This document shows, in pieces, positions 23,973-32,625 of a DNA stretch of 64,000 nt. Source of the stretch: Parafrankia discariae (GTDB lineage Bacteria; Actinomycetota; Actinomycetes; Frankiales; Frankiaceae). Made by a program: the position numbers and the translations under genes. The notes beneath the pieces were generated by a model. It saw only the letters and a program-made list of their open reading frames with translations. It did not search any database and had not been told where the DNA came from. How positions within the stretch are numbered: the stretch's first letter is position 1; each line of letters starts with the position of its first letter. The stretch covers positions 52,189 through 116,188 of the forward strand of contig NZ_KB891181.1 of the NCBI RefSeq assembly GCF_000373365.1, given 5' to 3'.

Positions 23973-25126
23973 CCATCGACGTCGAACGGGAGCTACGAGC
24001 GGCCCTGCGGGCCGTGACGGCCGAGGTCACGGCCCGCCCGGACACCACCCGCCTGGTGCGCGAGCGGTTCCGCCTGCGCCGGCGCAGGCGGCGGGCCGCG
24101 CTCGCCGCGGCGGTGGCGGTGCTCGCGGTCGCCATCCCCACGGGTCTGGGCCTGGCCCGGTCGGACTCCGACACCGTCGAGGTCAGGCCGGCCCGCCCGG
24201 CGCCGACCGCCGGCCCGCCGTCCGCCCCGACGACGTCCAGCCCGACAGCGGCGCCGACGGGCCCGGCCGGGCCGGGTAGCGGGCTGGGGCACGACCGAGA
24301 GGTCGGCGGCGTCAGCGTCACCTGGCTACCCGCCGGGATGGTCCTCGCCGAGGACCCGTCGTTCGGCGCCGGCAGCAGCGACCTCATCCCCGACACGATC
24401 GCCTACCGCGCCGACTACTTCTCCACGTCCGGAAGTCCGCGGGCGTTCGTCGACGTGACGGTCACCTGGGGGCCGGCACCGAGCCTCGACACCGTCGAAT
24501 CCAGGATGCGCGGCGCGCAGCCGCGGCGGACCTTCACCCGCACGACTGTTCGGGGCCGGCCGGCCCTGTTCACCCGGATGGACCCCGAACAGGAGCTCGC
24601 CCTCGTCTGGGCCGAACAGGGCGGGCCGCTCCTCGAGGTCGGCGGTGGCACCCCGACGACGGAGGACGAACTGCGCCGCGTCGCCGAAGGACTGGACGTG
24701 GGGGTCCGGCCGACGCTCGATCCGGACACCGAGCGGGCCGTCCGCGAGACCGTCACACGGGCCTTCGCCACGAGCGGGCCCGCGGACCGGGCGCTCGGGG
24801 CGGTCGAGGGCGGATCGGCGCTCGCCGAGGACAGGCTGCGCTACCTCGCGCGTTTTCCCGGGCTGGCCAGCACCCTGCGGGTGACCGTGCACGACGTGGC
24901 GCTGCCGGAACCGGAGCACGCCGTGGCCACTTTCACGCTGACCTTCACCGACCCGGCCGTCCCGCTGTCGATCGCCGGGCGGCCGGACGGACCCCGCTCG
25001 TACTCCACGGCCGCCTGGTTCATCCACACGGCGGACGGCTGGAAGCTCTCTCGCGGCACCTGCACGATCATCCTGACCGTCTGCCCGATCGGGGCAGCCG
25101 GCGCCGCGCCCGGCGGGCCCTCATGA
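23969..25126 (+). CDS. single-pass membrane protein coupled to the sigma factor
   Basis: A 385-residue protein that overlaps the sigma gene by 4 bases. It has about 45 cytoplasmic N-terminal residues ending in an Arg-rich run, then one membrane helix (ALAAAVAVLAVAIPTGLGLA, about 47-66), then a Pro/Thr/Ala linker and a large extracytoplasmic domain. No zinc-binding HxxxCxxC anti-sigma motif is present. By context it is a candidate sigma regulator or sensor. The outer domain is not recognised. Confidence 0.7.
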   Translation: MTIDVERELRAALRAVTAEVTARPDTTRLVRERFRLRRRRRRAALAAAVAVLAVAIPTGLGLARSDSDTVEVRPARPAPTAGPPSAPTTSSPTAAPTGPAGPGSGLGHDREVGGVSVTWLPAGMVLAEDPSFGAGSSDLIPDTIAYRADYFSTSGSPRAFVDVTVTWGPAPSLDTVESRMRGAQPRRTFTRTTVRGRPALFTRMDPEQELALVWAEQGGPLLEVGGGTPTTEDELRRVAEGLDVGVRPTLDPDTERAVRETVTRAFATSGPADRALGAVEGGSALAEDRLRYLARFPGLASTLRVTVHDVALPEPEHAVATFTLTFTDPAVPLSIAGRPDGPRSYSTAAWFIHTADGWKLSRGTCTIILTVCPIGAAGAAPGGPS

Positions 25127-25152
25127 CCGGGCCGGAGCGGCCGGCGCGTCGG

Positions 25153-26217
25153 TCAGGGCAGGACCGCGACGAAGCGCCAGTCGAGGACGTCCCGGTCGGG
25201 TTCCCGGGAGGGGCCGCCGTCGCCGGGTCGGTTGTCGCCGGGGCCGCTGCCGCCGGAGCCGCCGTCGGCGCGGACCCGCGAGCGCAGGCTGACCAGGCCG
25301 CCACCCGTGGCGAGCGGGGTGAGGTCCTCCACCGTGACGTCGCCGCGCAGGGTGTCGCCCTCGTACACCGGCCCGACATGGTCACAGCCGTGCCAGCCGG
25401 TGACGGTGACCAGCCGTGGCAGCGCCCGCGTGACCTGGGCGAACGCGAGGCCGATGGTGTGGCCGCCGTAGACCAGCCGCCGCCCGCCGCCGGCCTGGAC
25501 GTCGTGGTGCACCTGGGCGATGTTCAGGGTGAGCCGGGCCAGCTCGGGCGCGCTGGACACGACGTCGCCGCCGCCGACCCGCCAGCTCTGCCCGACCTTG
25601 AGATCGGCGAAGCCCGCCCCCTCGGTCGCGGCCGCGAAACGCCCGAGGTCCCAGCCCTCGACGACGGCCCCGAGCCCCGCCGGGCCGGGACCGGCGCCGG
25701 TCGTCCCGATGGCGTCGATGTCGTCGCGGTGCCCGGTGGCCCGCTCGGGGTCGCGCAGCGGGAGCATCGCGCACCGCCAGAAGTCCAGGACGGGCCGGTC
25801 GAGCTGGTCGACGGTGGTGATGCGCAGCACCGCCAGCCCGGTCGGCCGGCGCCCGGCCCGCACGCTGTTCTGCCGCAGCGCCACGACCTCGGTGGACGTC
25901 CGCAGGGTGTCCCCGATCTCGGGCGCCCGGCGGAAGACCAGCCCGCGGTAGAACAGGTTGGCCTTCACGTGATGGGTGACCACCGTGGACTGCCCGATGG
26001 CGACGTCCCAGACGACGTTCGGCGGGGCGAGCGCCGCGGCTCCGGTCACCTCGGCGCACAGGGCCGTGTCGAGGGCCAGCGCGAGCCGGCCGCCGACGAT
26101 CGAGCGGTGGACGTCCGCGAGGCCGGCGGTCAGCGTGACCCCCGGCGCGGAGCGGAACCGCTGCCCGACGGCCAGCTCGTCGAAGTACGGCCCCTCGGCG
26201 ACCGATCCGATCGTCAT
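25153..26217 (-). CDS. MaoC-like double hot-dog hydratase
   Basis: A 354-residue protein with two MaoC-type halves. The first begins GPYFDELAVGQRFRSAPGVTLT. The second has LKVGQSWR and the hydratase-like NIAQVHHDVQAGGGRRLVYGGHTIGLAFAQ, which includes the conserved Asp-His region. Family members hydrate enoyl-CoAs or act as mesaconyl/fumaroyl-type hydratases. ATG 26217 overlaps the CoA-transferase stop by 4 bases (ATGA), so they form an operon. The C-terminal tail (GGSGGSGPGDNRPGDGG) is low complexity. Confidence 0.82.
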   Translation of the reverse strand: MTIGSVAEGPYFDELAVGQRFRSAPGVTLTAGLADVHRSIVGGRLALALDTALCAEVTGAAALAPPNVVWDVAIGQSTVVTHHVKANLFYRGLVFRRAPEIGDTLRTSTEVVALRQNSVRAGRRPTGLAVLRITTVDQLDRPVLDFWRCAMLPLRDPERATGHRDDIDAIGTTGAGPGPAGLGAVVEGWDLGRFAAATEGAGFADLKVGQSWRVGGGDVVSSAPELARLTLNIAQVHHDVQAGGGRRLVYGGHTIGLAFAQVTRALPRLVTVTGWHGCDHVGPVYEGDTLRGDVTVEDLTPLATGGGLVSLRSRVRADGGSGGSGPGDNRPGDGGPSREPDRDVLDWRFVAVLP

Positions 26218-27482
26218 CCCGCCCGCCCCGCCCGTCCCGTCGTCCCACTCGCCCCGGCCGGGGGCGCGATCACGCCGGTGTCGATCAGCCGGCCGATCTC
26301 GGCGTCCGTCAGGCCGAGTATCTCGCCCAGGACGGGCGCGGTGTCCTGGCCCAGGCGCGGCGCCTCGCCGGGCGCGCCGTACTCGCCGTCCCAGCGCATC
26401 GGTGAACGCGCCGTGATCCCCGTGACAATTCCCGAGGACGGCTCGTGCGCCGGCAGCCGGACCTCCGCGAGCAGCGGGATCGGGTTCGCGGCGTGCGCGG
26501 CGACGACGTCCGACATGCCCCGGTAGCGGCCCCACAGCACGCGGGCGGCGTCGAGCTCGTTGCTGACCTGCTGGTAGTCCCGGGCGGCGAACCAGGGACG
26601 CAGCACCGCGGCGATGGTCTCCCGCAGCCGGTACCGGTCGGCCTCGTGGGCCAGGTCGGCGTCCAGCGCCGTCTCCAGGGCGGCGAACACCTCGCCGGTC
26701 TTGGTCACCGAGCACAGCGCGGCCCACTGGCCCTCGGTGAGCGCCACCACCATCACCCGGTTGCCGTCGCTGCAGGTGAAGTCGACGCCGAAACTGCCGT
26801 ACACGTGGTTGCCGTGCCTGGGCCGCTCGGTGCCGCGGGCGGCGGCCTCCGACAGCCAGCCGAGGTTCGCCACGCCGCTGAGCGCGACGTCGGACAGCGC
26901 CAGCTCGACGAACGCGCCGGCCCCGGTGCGGTCGCGGTCGCGCAACGCGGCGAGAACCGCCGTCGACACGGTCAGCCCGGTGATGAAGTCCCAGGCCGGC
27001 AGCACGTGGTTGACCGGGGCGCCGCCCTCCTCCCGGCCGGTGATGCCCGGCAGGCCGACCTCGGCGTTGACCGTGTAGTCGACGGCGGGCCGCCCGTCCG
27101 GATAGCCCTGGACGCGGAGGTGGATCAGATCGGGCCGGCGGGTGGCCAGGGTGTCGTAGGACATCCAGCGCCGCCCGACGACGTTGTCGACGAGGACGCC
27201 GCGATCCGGTCCCGGCGCGGTGATCAGCGCGGCGACCAGCTCCTTGCCCGCCCCGGAACGCAGGTCGACCGCGACGGACCGTTTTCCCTTGTTGAGGGAC
27301 GTCCAGTAGTAGCTCTCGCCGGTCGGGGCCACCGGCCAGCGCTGGTAGTCGCTGCCGCCGCCGATCGGGTCGACCCGGATCACGTCGGCCCCGAGCTGCG
27401 CGAGCGTCATCCCGCCGGTCGGGCCGGCGACGAAGCTCGCGCACTCCACGATCTGCAGTCCCGCGAGCGGCCGACGGGTCAT
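26214..27482 (-). CDS. type III CoA transferase (CaiB/BaiF family)
   Basis: A 422-residue single-unit CoA transferase. It has the family start LAGLQIVECASFVAGPTGGM, LGADVIRVDP, and the motif LNKGKRSVAVDL. The catalytic Asp is in AVDYTVNAEVGLPG. It is co-transcribed with the MaoC-like hydratase. The pair probably activates an acid by CoA transfer and then hydrates the enoyl-CoA. ATG 27482 has no strong Shine-Dalgarno sequence, so the start is less certain. Confidence 0.88.
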   Translation of the reverse strand: MTRRPLAGLQIVECASFVAGPTGGMTLAQLGADVIRVDPIGGGSDYQRWPVAPTGESYYWTSLNKGKRSVAVDLRSGAGKELVAALITAPGPDRGVLVDNVVGRRWMSYDTLATRRPDLIHLRVQGYPDGRPAVDYTVNAEVGLPGITGREEGGAPVNHVLPAWDFITGLTVSTAVLAALRDRDRTGAGAFVELALSDVALSGVANLGWLSEAAARGTERPRHGNHVYGSFGVDFTCSDGNRVMVVALTEGQWAALCSVTKTGEVFAALETALDADLAHEADRYRLRETIAAVLRPWFAARDYQQVSNELDAARVLWGRYRGMSDVVAAHAANPIPLLAEVRLPAHEPSSGIVTGITARSPMRWDGEYGAPGEAPRLGQDTAPVLGEILGLTDAEIGRLIDTGVIAPPAGASGTTGRAGRAG

Positions 27483-27680
27483 GCCGCCGCCCGCCCGAGC
27501 CCCGGGGCGAGACGGCGCCCGCGGTCGAAGCGTTCCCCTGCCCAGCCCGGGCCGGACTCCGCGTACATGCAGCCACCGCCATAGCTAGCCGTTAATCAAT
27601 ATTCAGCTCAGAGCATAAGCACACCGGGATGCCGAGGTCACCGAAACGCGACTGACGGCTCGATCGCGACTTTGCGTGCC

Positions 27681-29279
27681 TTAATGATCGTGGATGGTGA
27701 GGGTGGCGGGTCTGTCGATGCCGGGCCCACCAGCGGGCACGGTGACTCCCCCGGCCTCGGCGGCCTCGATGGCGTCGGTCGATCGGGCGCGCGGGTCGCG
27801 CTGGTCGGGAACGACGACGGTGGGTGCCGGCGCCTTGCGGGCCGGGATGGCGAGAGCCACCAGGAAGGCCGCCAGCGCCGCGCCGGCGCCGATCAGGAAG
27901 CCCACCCGCAGGCCGGTCAGCGACGGGACCTGCGCCGCCCCGAAGGAGACGGTCAGGTTCGCCAGCACGACGCCGATCACGGCGCTGGACGTCGACGTCC
28001 CGATGGAGCGCATCAGGGTGTTCAGGCCGTTGGCGGCGGCGCCCTCGGAGGCGGGTACCGAGGCCATGATCAGGGTCGGCATCGCCGCGTAGGCGAGGCC
28101 CACGCCGGCGCTGATCGAGCAGGCGATGACCATGACGCCCGCGGGGCTGCCCATCAGCCCGAGCGCGGCGACGTAGCCGACGGTCATCACGGCCGTGCCG
28201 GAGAGCAGGGCGGTCTTCGGCCCGCGGGCCGTGATCAGGCGTCCGGCGAAGGGCGAGACGACCATCATCATCAGCCCGGCCGGCGCCATCCACAGGCCGG
28301 TGGCGAGCAGTGACTGGCCGAGGCCGTGCCCGGTGGCCTTCGGCAGCTGCATGATCTGCGGGCAGATCAGCGACATCGCGTACATCGCGAAGCCCAGCAC
28401 GGTGGAGGACAGGTTCGTCAGGAGCACCGGGCGCCGGGTCGAGGTGCGCAGGTCGACCAGTGGGGCCTTCGTGTGGGTCTCCCAGCGGCCCCAGGCCAGC
28501 AGGACGGCGACCGCGCCCCCGAGCAGCCCCAGGGTGGTGCCGCTGCCCCAGCCCCAGGTGCTCCCCTTCGACACGGCGAGCAGCAGCGCGACGAGGCCCG
28601 CGGAGAGGGCCACCGCGCCGGGCAGGTCGAAGCTGCCGGAGCCCCGGACGGGGGACTCGGGAACCACGATCGTCACCAGCCCCACGAGGATCAGGGTGGC
28701 GATGGCCGAGCCCCAGAAGAGCACGTGCCAGTCGAAGTTCTGCGCGACGATCGCCGCGATCGGCAGGCCCAGCGCGCCGCCGATGCCGAGCGACGAACTC
28801 ATCAGGGCCATGGCCGGGATCAGCCGCTTCGACGGGAGCAGGTCACGCATGATGCTGATGCCCAGCGGGATGATCGCCAGCCCGAGGCCCTGCAGGGCCC
28901 GGCCGGCCACGATCGGCACCAGGGAGTCGCTCAGGGCGCAGACGAGGCAGCCGGCCACGAGGATGTAGCCGGAGAGCAGCAGCATGCGCCGCTTGCCGAA
29001 CAGGTCGCCGAGCCGGCCGAAGACCGGGTTCGCGACGGCCCCGGTGAGCAGGGTCGCCGTGATGGCCCAGGAGGCGTCGCCCGCGTTGGTGTGCAGGAGC
29101 TTCGGCAGTACCGGGATCAGCGGCACCATCAGCGTCTGCATGAGCGAGACCACGACGCCGACCGCGGCCAGGACGGCGACGACGGCGCTGGCGCTGACGT
29201 GCGACGGCGCGCCCGTCCCGGTTCCGGTGCCCGGGCCGTGGCTCGGGCTCGCTCCGTTCGGGACTCCGCTGGCGACCAT
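27681..29279 (-). CDS. MFS transporter, DHA2 (14-helix) drug-efflux type
   Basis: A 532-residue inner-membrane exporter with about 14 predicted helices. The motif A region is GRLGDLFGKRRMLL (loop 2-3), and the antiporter motif C region is GIGGALGLPIAAIVA. N- and C-terminal tails are polar. ATG 29279 lies just inside a promoter with a TGTACAGTACA palindrome. The neighbouring divergent gene is a type B carboxylesterase. The substrate is unknown; drugs or metabolites are exported by proton antiport. Confidence 0.87.
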   Translation of the reverse strand: MVASGVPNGASPSHGPGTGTGTGAPSHVSASAVVAVLAAVGVVVSLMQTLMVPLIPVLPKLLHTNAGDASWAITATLLTGAVANPVFGRLGDLFGKRRMLLLSGYILVAGCLVCALSDSLVPIVAGRALQGLGLAIIPLGISIMRDLLPSKRLIPAMALMSSSLGIGGALGLPIAAIVAQNFDWHVLFWGSAIATLILVGLVTIVVPESPVRGSGSFDLPGAVALSAGLVALLLAVSKGSTWGWGSGTTLGLLGGAVAVLLAWGRWETHTKAPLVDLRTSTRRPVLLTNLSSTVLGFAMYAMSLICPQIMQLPKATGHGLGQSLLATGLWMAPAGLMMMVVSPFAGRLITARGPKTALLSGTAVMTVGYVAALGLMGSPAGVMVIACSISAGVGLAYAAMPTLIMASVPASEGAAANGLNTLMRSIGTSTSSAVIGVVLANLTVSFGAAQVPSLTGLRVGFLIGAGAALAAFLVALAIPARKAPAPTVVVPDQRDPRARSTDAIEAAEAGGVTVPAGGPGIDRPATLTIHDH

Positions 29280-29297
29280 GTGCACCCCAAGACTAGC

Positions 29298-29308
29298 TGT
29301 ACAGTACA
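29298..29308. promoter_or_regulatory. palindromic operator candidate before the MFS gene
   Basis: TGTACAGTACA is perfectly symmetric around the central A, 19 bases upstream of the MFS start, next to the AT-rich ACTATATG. It is in the right place to block transcription of the transporter. Confidence 0.5.
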
Positions 29309-29559
29309 ACTATATGTATCACGCACATCGGCGGGATGTCCGTGTACGACCGGTGGGTTCTTGGTCACACCTCGCACGGAGACGCTGTCGCCTCCGTCGA
29401 CTGCTGAACTTTTAGCGGTTTTTGCCCGATTTGTTTTCTCGACGATTGGTCTGACACCCGGGCAATGAGCGCAAAAGTGCAGGTCACGCGCGAGACTTCG
29501 ATGTCCCGGGTGGAACAGCGGTCTCCCGGGAGCACCTGCTACGTCCTGGGGGTCTTCAC

Positions 29560-30978
29560 ATGAACCTTGTTAGGCGCCTGGCGGCCGGTCACGTCCAAGG
29601 CGACCATGTCGACGGCATCGCGGTATTCAGCGGGATCCCCTACGCGGCCCCGCTGGACGGCCCGGCCCGCTTCGACGCCCCCCGCTTAGCCGGGCGGTGG
29701 ACGGGGGTCCTGGATGCCACCAGGTTCAGCCCCAGCCCGCCGCAGACCTCCTGGATGGGAGGCGCCGAGTCGCTGTGGCATCCCGGCGACGGCACCGACT
29801 GCCTGAGCGTGAACGTCTGGACGCCCGATCCCACCGGTCGCGGTCTGCCGGTCCTGGTGTGGTTCTACGGCGACGCCTTCATGATCGGTTCGGCCAGTCA
29901 GCCCGAGTACGACGGCGCGACGCTCGCCCGCGGGGGAGTGGTCGTGGTGTCCGTGAACTACCGGGTCGGCTTCGAGGGCTTCGGCTGGCTGCCCGACGCG
30001 CCGCTCAACCGCGGCCTGCTCGACCAGCTGGCCGCGCTGCGCTGGGTGCAGGACAACATCGCGCAGTTCGGCGGCGACCCGGGCAATGTGACGATCATGG
30101 GCCAGTCCGCGGGCGGCACCTCGGTGGCCGTGCTGGTGGCGGCGGACGAGGGGCGGGGACTGTTCGGCCGCGCGATCGCCCAGAGCGTCGCCGGTGACTT
30201 CCTCACCCAGGAGCGCGCCCGGGCCACCTCGGAGCGCATCGCCGCGGCCCTCGGGGTGCGCGCCACCGCCGGCGACCTGGCCGCCGTGGGCCCCGAGGCG
30301 ATCCACGCCGTCCAGGGTGAGGAGGGCCGGATCACTCCGTACGCGCCGGTCCTGGGCGGGGAGCTCGTCCCCGACCTGCCGTGGCGCAGGCTGCGTGGCG
30401 AGGTCGACCTCGTGGCCGGGTCCACCCGCGACGAGTACCGGTTGTTCGTCCTCGGCGCCAACGACGCGGGTGTCGACCCGGCGGCGACCGCGGCCACCGT
30501 CGGGCTGCCGCCGTCGGCGGTCGGTGCCTACCGGGCGGCCCACCCGGAGCTGTCCGACGCCGACCTGCACGCGCTGATCCTGTCCGACGCGGTGTTCCGG
30601 ATGCCGTCGCTGTGGTGTGTCGCCAACCATCCCGGCCGCGCCTTCTGCTACGAGTTCGCCTGGCAGAGCCCGGCCTTCGGCGGCGCGCTCGGCGCCTGCC
30701 ACGGCATCGACAACCCGCTCACGTTCGGCAACTTCGTCGGGACGATGTCGTCGATGCTGCTGGGCAATCCCGTCCCGGCCGGGGTCGTCGACCTGTCGGA
30801 GCAGATGCGCTCGGCCTGGATCTCGTTCGCGGCGAACGGCGACCCGGGTTGGCCTGTCTACCGGGCCGGCAAGGCGATCACCCGTATCTGGGACGTGCCG
30901 TCCCGCCTCGCGGCCGATCCGCAGGCGGTGTCCCGCCAGATCTGGGAGCAGGCCGCCTTGGCGCGCCCCGGCCGCTGA
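29560..30978 (+). CDS. type B carboxylesterase
   Basis: A 472-residue alpha/beta hydrolase of the carboxylesterase/lipase type. The triad is S183 (GQSAGG), E292 (TRDEYRLF) and H381 (CHGIDNPLTFG). Conserved DCLSVNVWTP and the segment VLVWFYGDAFMIGSA for the oxyanion hole are present, although the usual HGGG is replaced by YGDAF. No signal peptide is seen, so it is cytoplasmic. ATG 29560 follows GGGGG. It is divergent from the MFS exporter. Confidence 0.88.
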   Translation: MNLVRRLAAGHVQGDHVDGIAVFSGIPYAAPLDGPARFDAPRLAGRWTGVLDATRFSPSPPQTSWMGGAESLWHPGDGTDCLSVNVWTPDPTGRGLPVLVWFYGDAFMIGSASQPEYDGATLARGGVVVVSVNYRVGFEGFGWLPDAPLNRGLLDQLAALRWVQDNIAQFGGDPGNVTIMGQSAGGTSVAVLVAADEGRGLFGRAIAQSVAGDFLTQERARATSERIAAALGVRATAGDLAAVGPEAIHAVQGEEGRITPYAPVLGGELVPDLPWRRLRGEVDLVAGSTRDEYRLFVLGANDAGVDPAATAATVGLPPSAVGAYRAAHPELSDADLHALILSDAVFRMPSLWCVANHPGRAFCYEFAWQSPAFGGALGACHGIDNPLTFGNFVGTMSSMLLGNPVPAGVVDLSEQMRSAWISFAANGDPGWPVYRAGKAITRIWDVPSRLAADPQAVSRQIWEQAALARPGR

Positions 30979-31242
30979 CCGGTAGCCGATTTGTACAATT
31001 TCGTGGCGGCTTCGGCGCCGGTCCTCGCTGCCCTGCGAATTCGTCCGCTGCACGTCAGTAACAAGGTCTGTGCGGGTCGGGGGCTTGTGCGGCGTCCTGG
31101 GGGGCGGTCGCTACTATCCCTTAAACCAAATTAAATGATCTATGTGTACGGGGGCTCGCATCACTGGGTCACGGGGGGCTTTGTTCACCGGGGCTCGCGG
31201 CTTCGCCCGCGCTTCCGTCGACGGACCCTAAGGATGATCTGA

Positions 31243-32448
31243 ATGCGCAAAAGTGGAGTGGCGGGACCTTTAGGTCTGGCGGTCGTGATCGTCGCGGCCG
31301 CGTTGACCGCCTGTTCCACGTCCGGGGCCGGCGCGGGGGCGAACGGCCCCTGCGACAGCCCCGGAGTCACGGCCGACCAGGTGAAGTTCGGCTTCGTCTT
31401 CTCCGACACGGGCACGGGCAGCGAGGCGCTCTCGTCGGCCCGGCTGGGAGTTGACGCCAGGATCGGGCTGGTCAACGAGGAGGGCGGGGTCAAGGGCCGC
31501 CACATCATCTACGACTGGCGGGACGACGCGGCCTCCCCGTCCACGAACGTGCGGGTGACCCAGGCGCTCAGCAGCTCCACCTTCGGCCTGGTGGGAGTGA
31601 CCTCCTCCAGCGGCGGCTCCCTCGACGCCCTGGCCAAGGAGGGAGTCCCGTACATCGGTCTCACTCAGCCCTCCTACGCCAAGTACCCGAATGTCTTCGC
31701 GAACGTGTACGACGCGGCGCCGGAGACGATCGGCCGGTACTTCCTGGCCAACGGTGGGACGAAGGTCGCCATGGTGAGCACCGGGGGGGCGACGTTCACG
31801 GTGGATCTCGCCGCGCGGTACCGCAGCGCGTTCGAGTCCATCGGCCTGCAGGTGGCCCCGTTGATTCCCTTCGCGGCCAGCGCCGACAGCCCGGCGAGGG
31901 TGGCCCAGCAGATCGCCGACAGCGGCGCGAACGCGCTCATGGGCTTCACCACCGTGGACGACCTGGCCGCCATCGTGCAGGCCACCCGCCAGGCGAACCT
32001 GGCTCTCACCTCGACCGTCTCGACCAGCGGGTACGACCGCGGCGTGCTCGCCTCGGCAGGGCCGGCACTGAGCGGGGTCTCCTTTCCGGTCTATTTCCGC
32101 CCGTTCGAGGCGGGCGGGCCGGCCATCGACCGTTACCGTGCCGCGATGGCCCGTTTCGCGCCGCAGGCCGTCCAGCCCGAAGAGAAGTTCGCCATGTACG
32201 GCTACATCTACGCGGACATGTTCGTGCGTGGCCTTGAGCTGGCCGGCGACTGCCCGACCCGCGAGGGCTTCATGAACGCGCTGCGCAATGTGACCGACTA
32301 CGACGCCGGCGGCCTCATCGAGCCGACCAACCTGCGCACCAACCCGACCACCCCGCTCCAGTGCGCCGCGTTCGTCCAGGTCAATCCGGCCGGTGACGCG
32401 TTCCGGGTGGTGCGCGAGCGGCTCTGCGCCAACGGCCAGGGGACCTGA
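31243..32448 (+). CDS. ABC-type substrate-binding lipoprotein (branched-chain amino acid / amide type)
   Basis: A 401-residue periplasmic-binding type I lipoprotein. The lipobox is ALTAC at residue 24, with the mature N-terminus low complexity. It has VKFGFVFSDTGTGSEAL, a two-lobe ligand fold, and the hinge and YIYADMFVRGLELAG segment typical of the LivJ/AmiC superfamily. No permease or ATPase gene lies nearby, so it is an orphan. A paralogue is at 39874-41091. The 264 bases upstream include an AT-rich stretch, CTTAAACCAAATTAAATG, about 110 bases before the start, probably promoter. Confidence 0.87.
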   Translation: MRKSGVAGPLGLAVVIVAAALTACSTSGAGAGANGPCDSPGVTADQVKFGFVFSDTGTGSEALSSARLGVDARIGLVNEEGGVKGRHIIYDWRDDAASPSTNVRVTQALSSSTFGLVGVTSSSGGSLDALAKEGVPYIGLTQPSYAKYPNVFANVYDAAPETIGRYFLANGGTKVAMVSTGGATFTVDLAARYRSAFESIGLQVAPLIPFAASADSPARVAQQIADSGANALMGFTTVDDLAAIVQATRQANLALTSTVSTSGYDRGVLASAGPALSGVSFPVYFRPFEAGGPAIDRYRAAMARFAPQAVQPEEKFAMYGYIYADMFVRGLELAGDCPTREGFMNALRNVTDYDAGGLIEPTNLRTNPTTPLQCAAFVQVNPAGDAFRVVRERLCANGQGT

Positions 32449-32512
32449 GCCCCCCGGGCGGCGGGTGGTGGTGAGCGGCCCCACCCGCCGCCTCGGTTGA
32501 CGACCCTTCCAT

Positions 32513-32551
32513 CCGGCCCTCATAGTGAGGTTGCCTCACTATGAGGGCCGG
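32513..32551. promoter_or_regulatory. 39-bp palindrome before the second MFS gene
   Basis: Perfect 18-bp arms (32513-32530 and 32534-32551) around TTG; the core is CATAGTGAGG and its complement. It lies 75 bases before the MFS start and 65 bases after the upstream stop, so it could be a terminator or an operator. The core resembles TetR-type efflux operators, and a TetR gene follows the MFS gene. Confidence 0.65.
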
Positions 32552-32625
32552 GTGACGCCGGCCCGTGAACGTCCGACGCCGGCGCCCTGTCGCACCTCGG
32601 CCGCGGCGGGACGGAAGGAGTCGGC

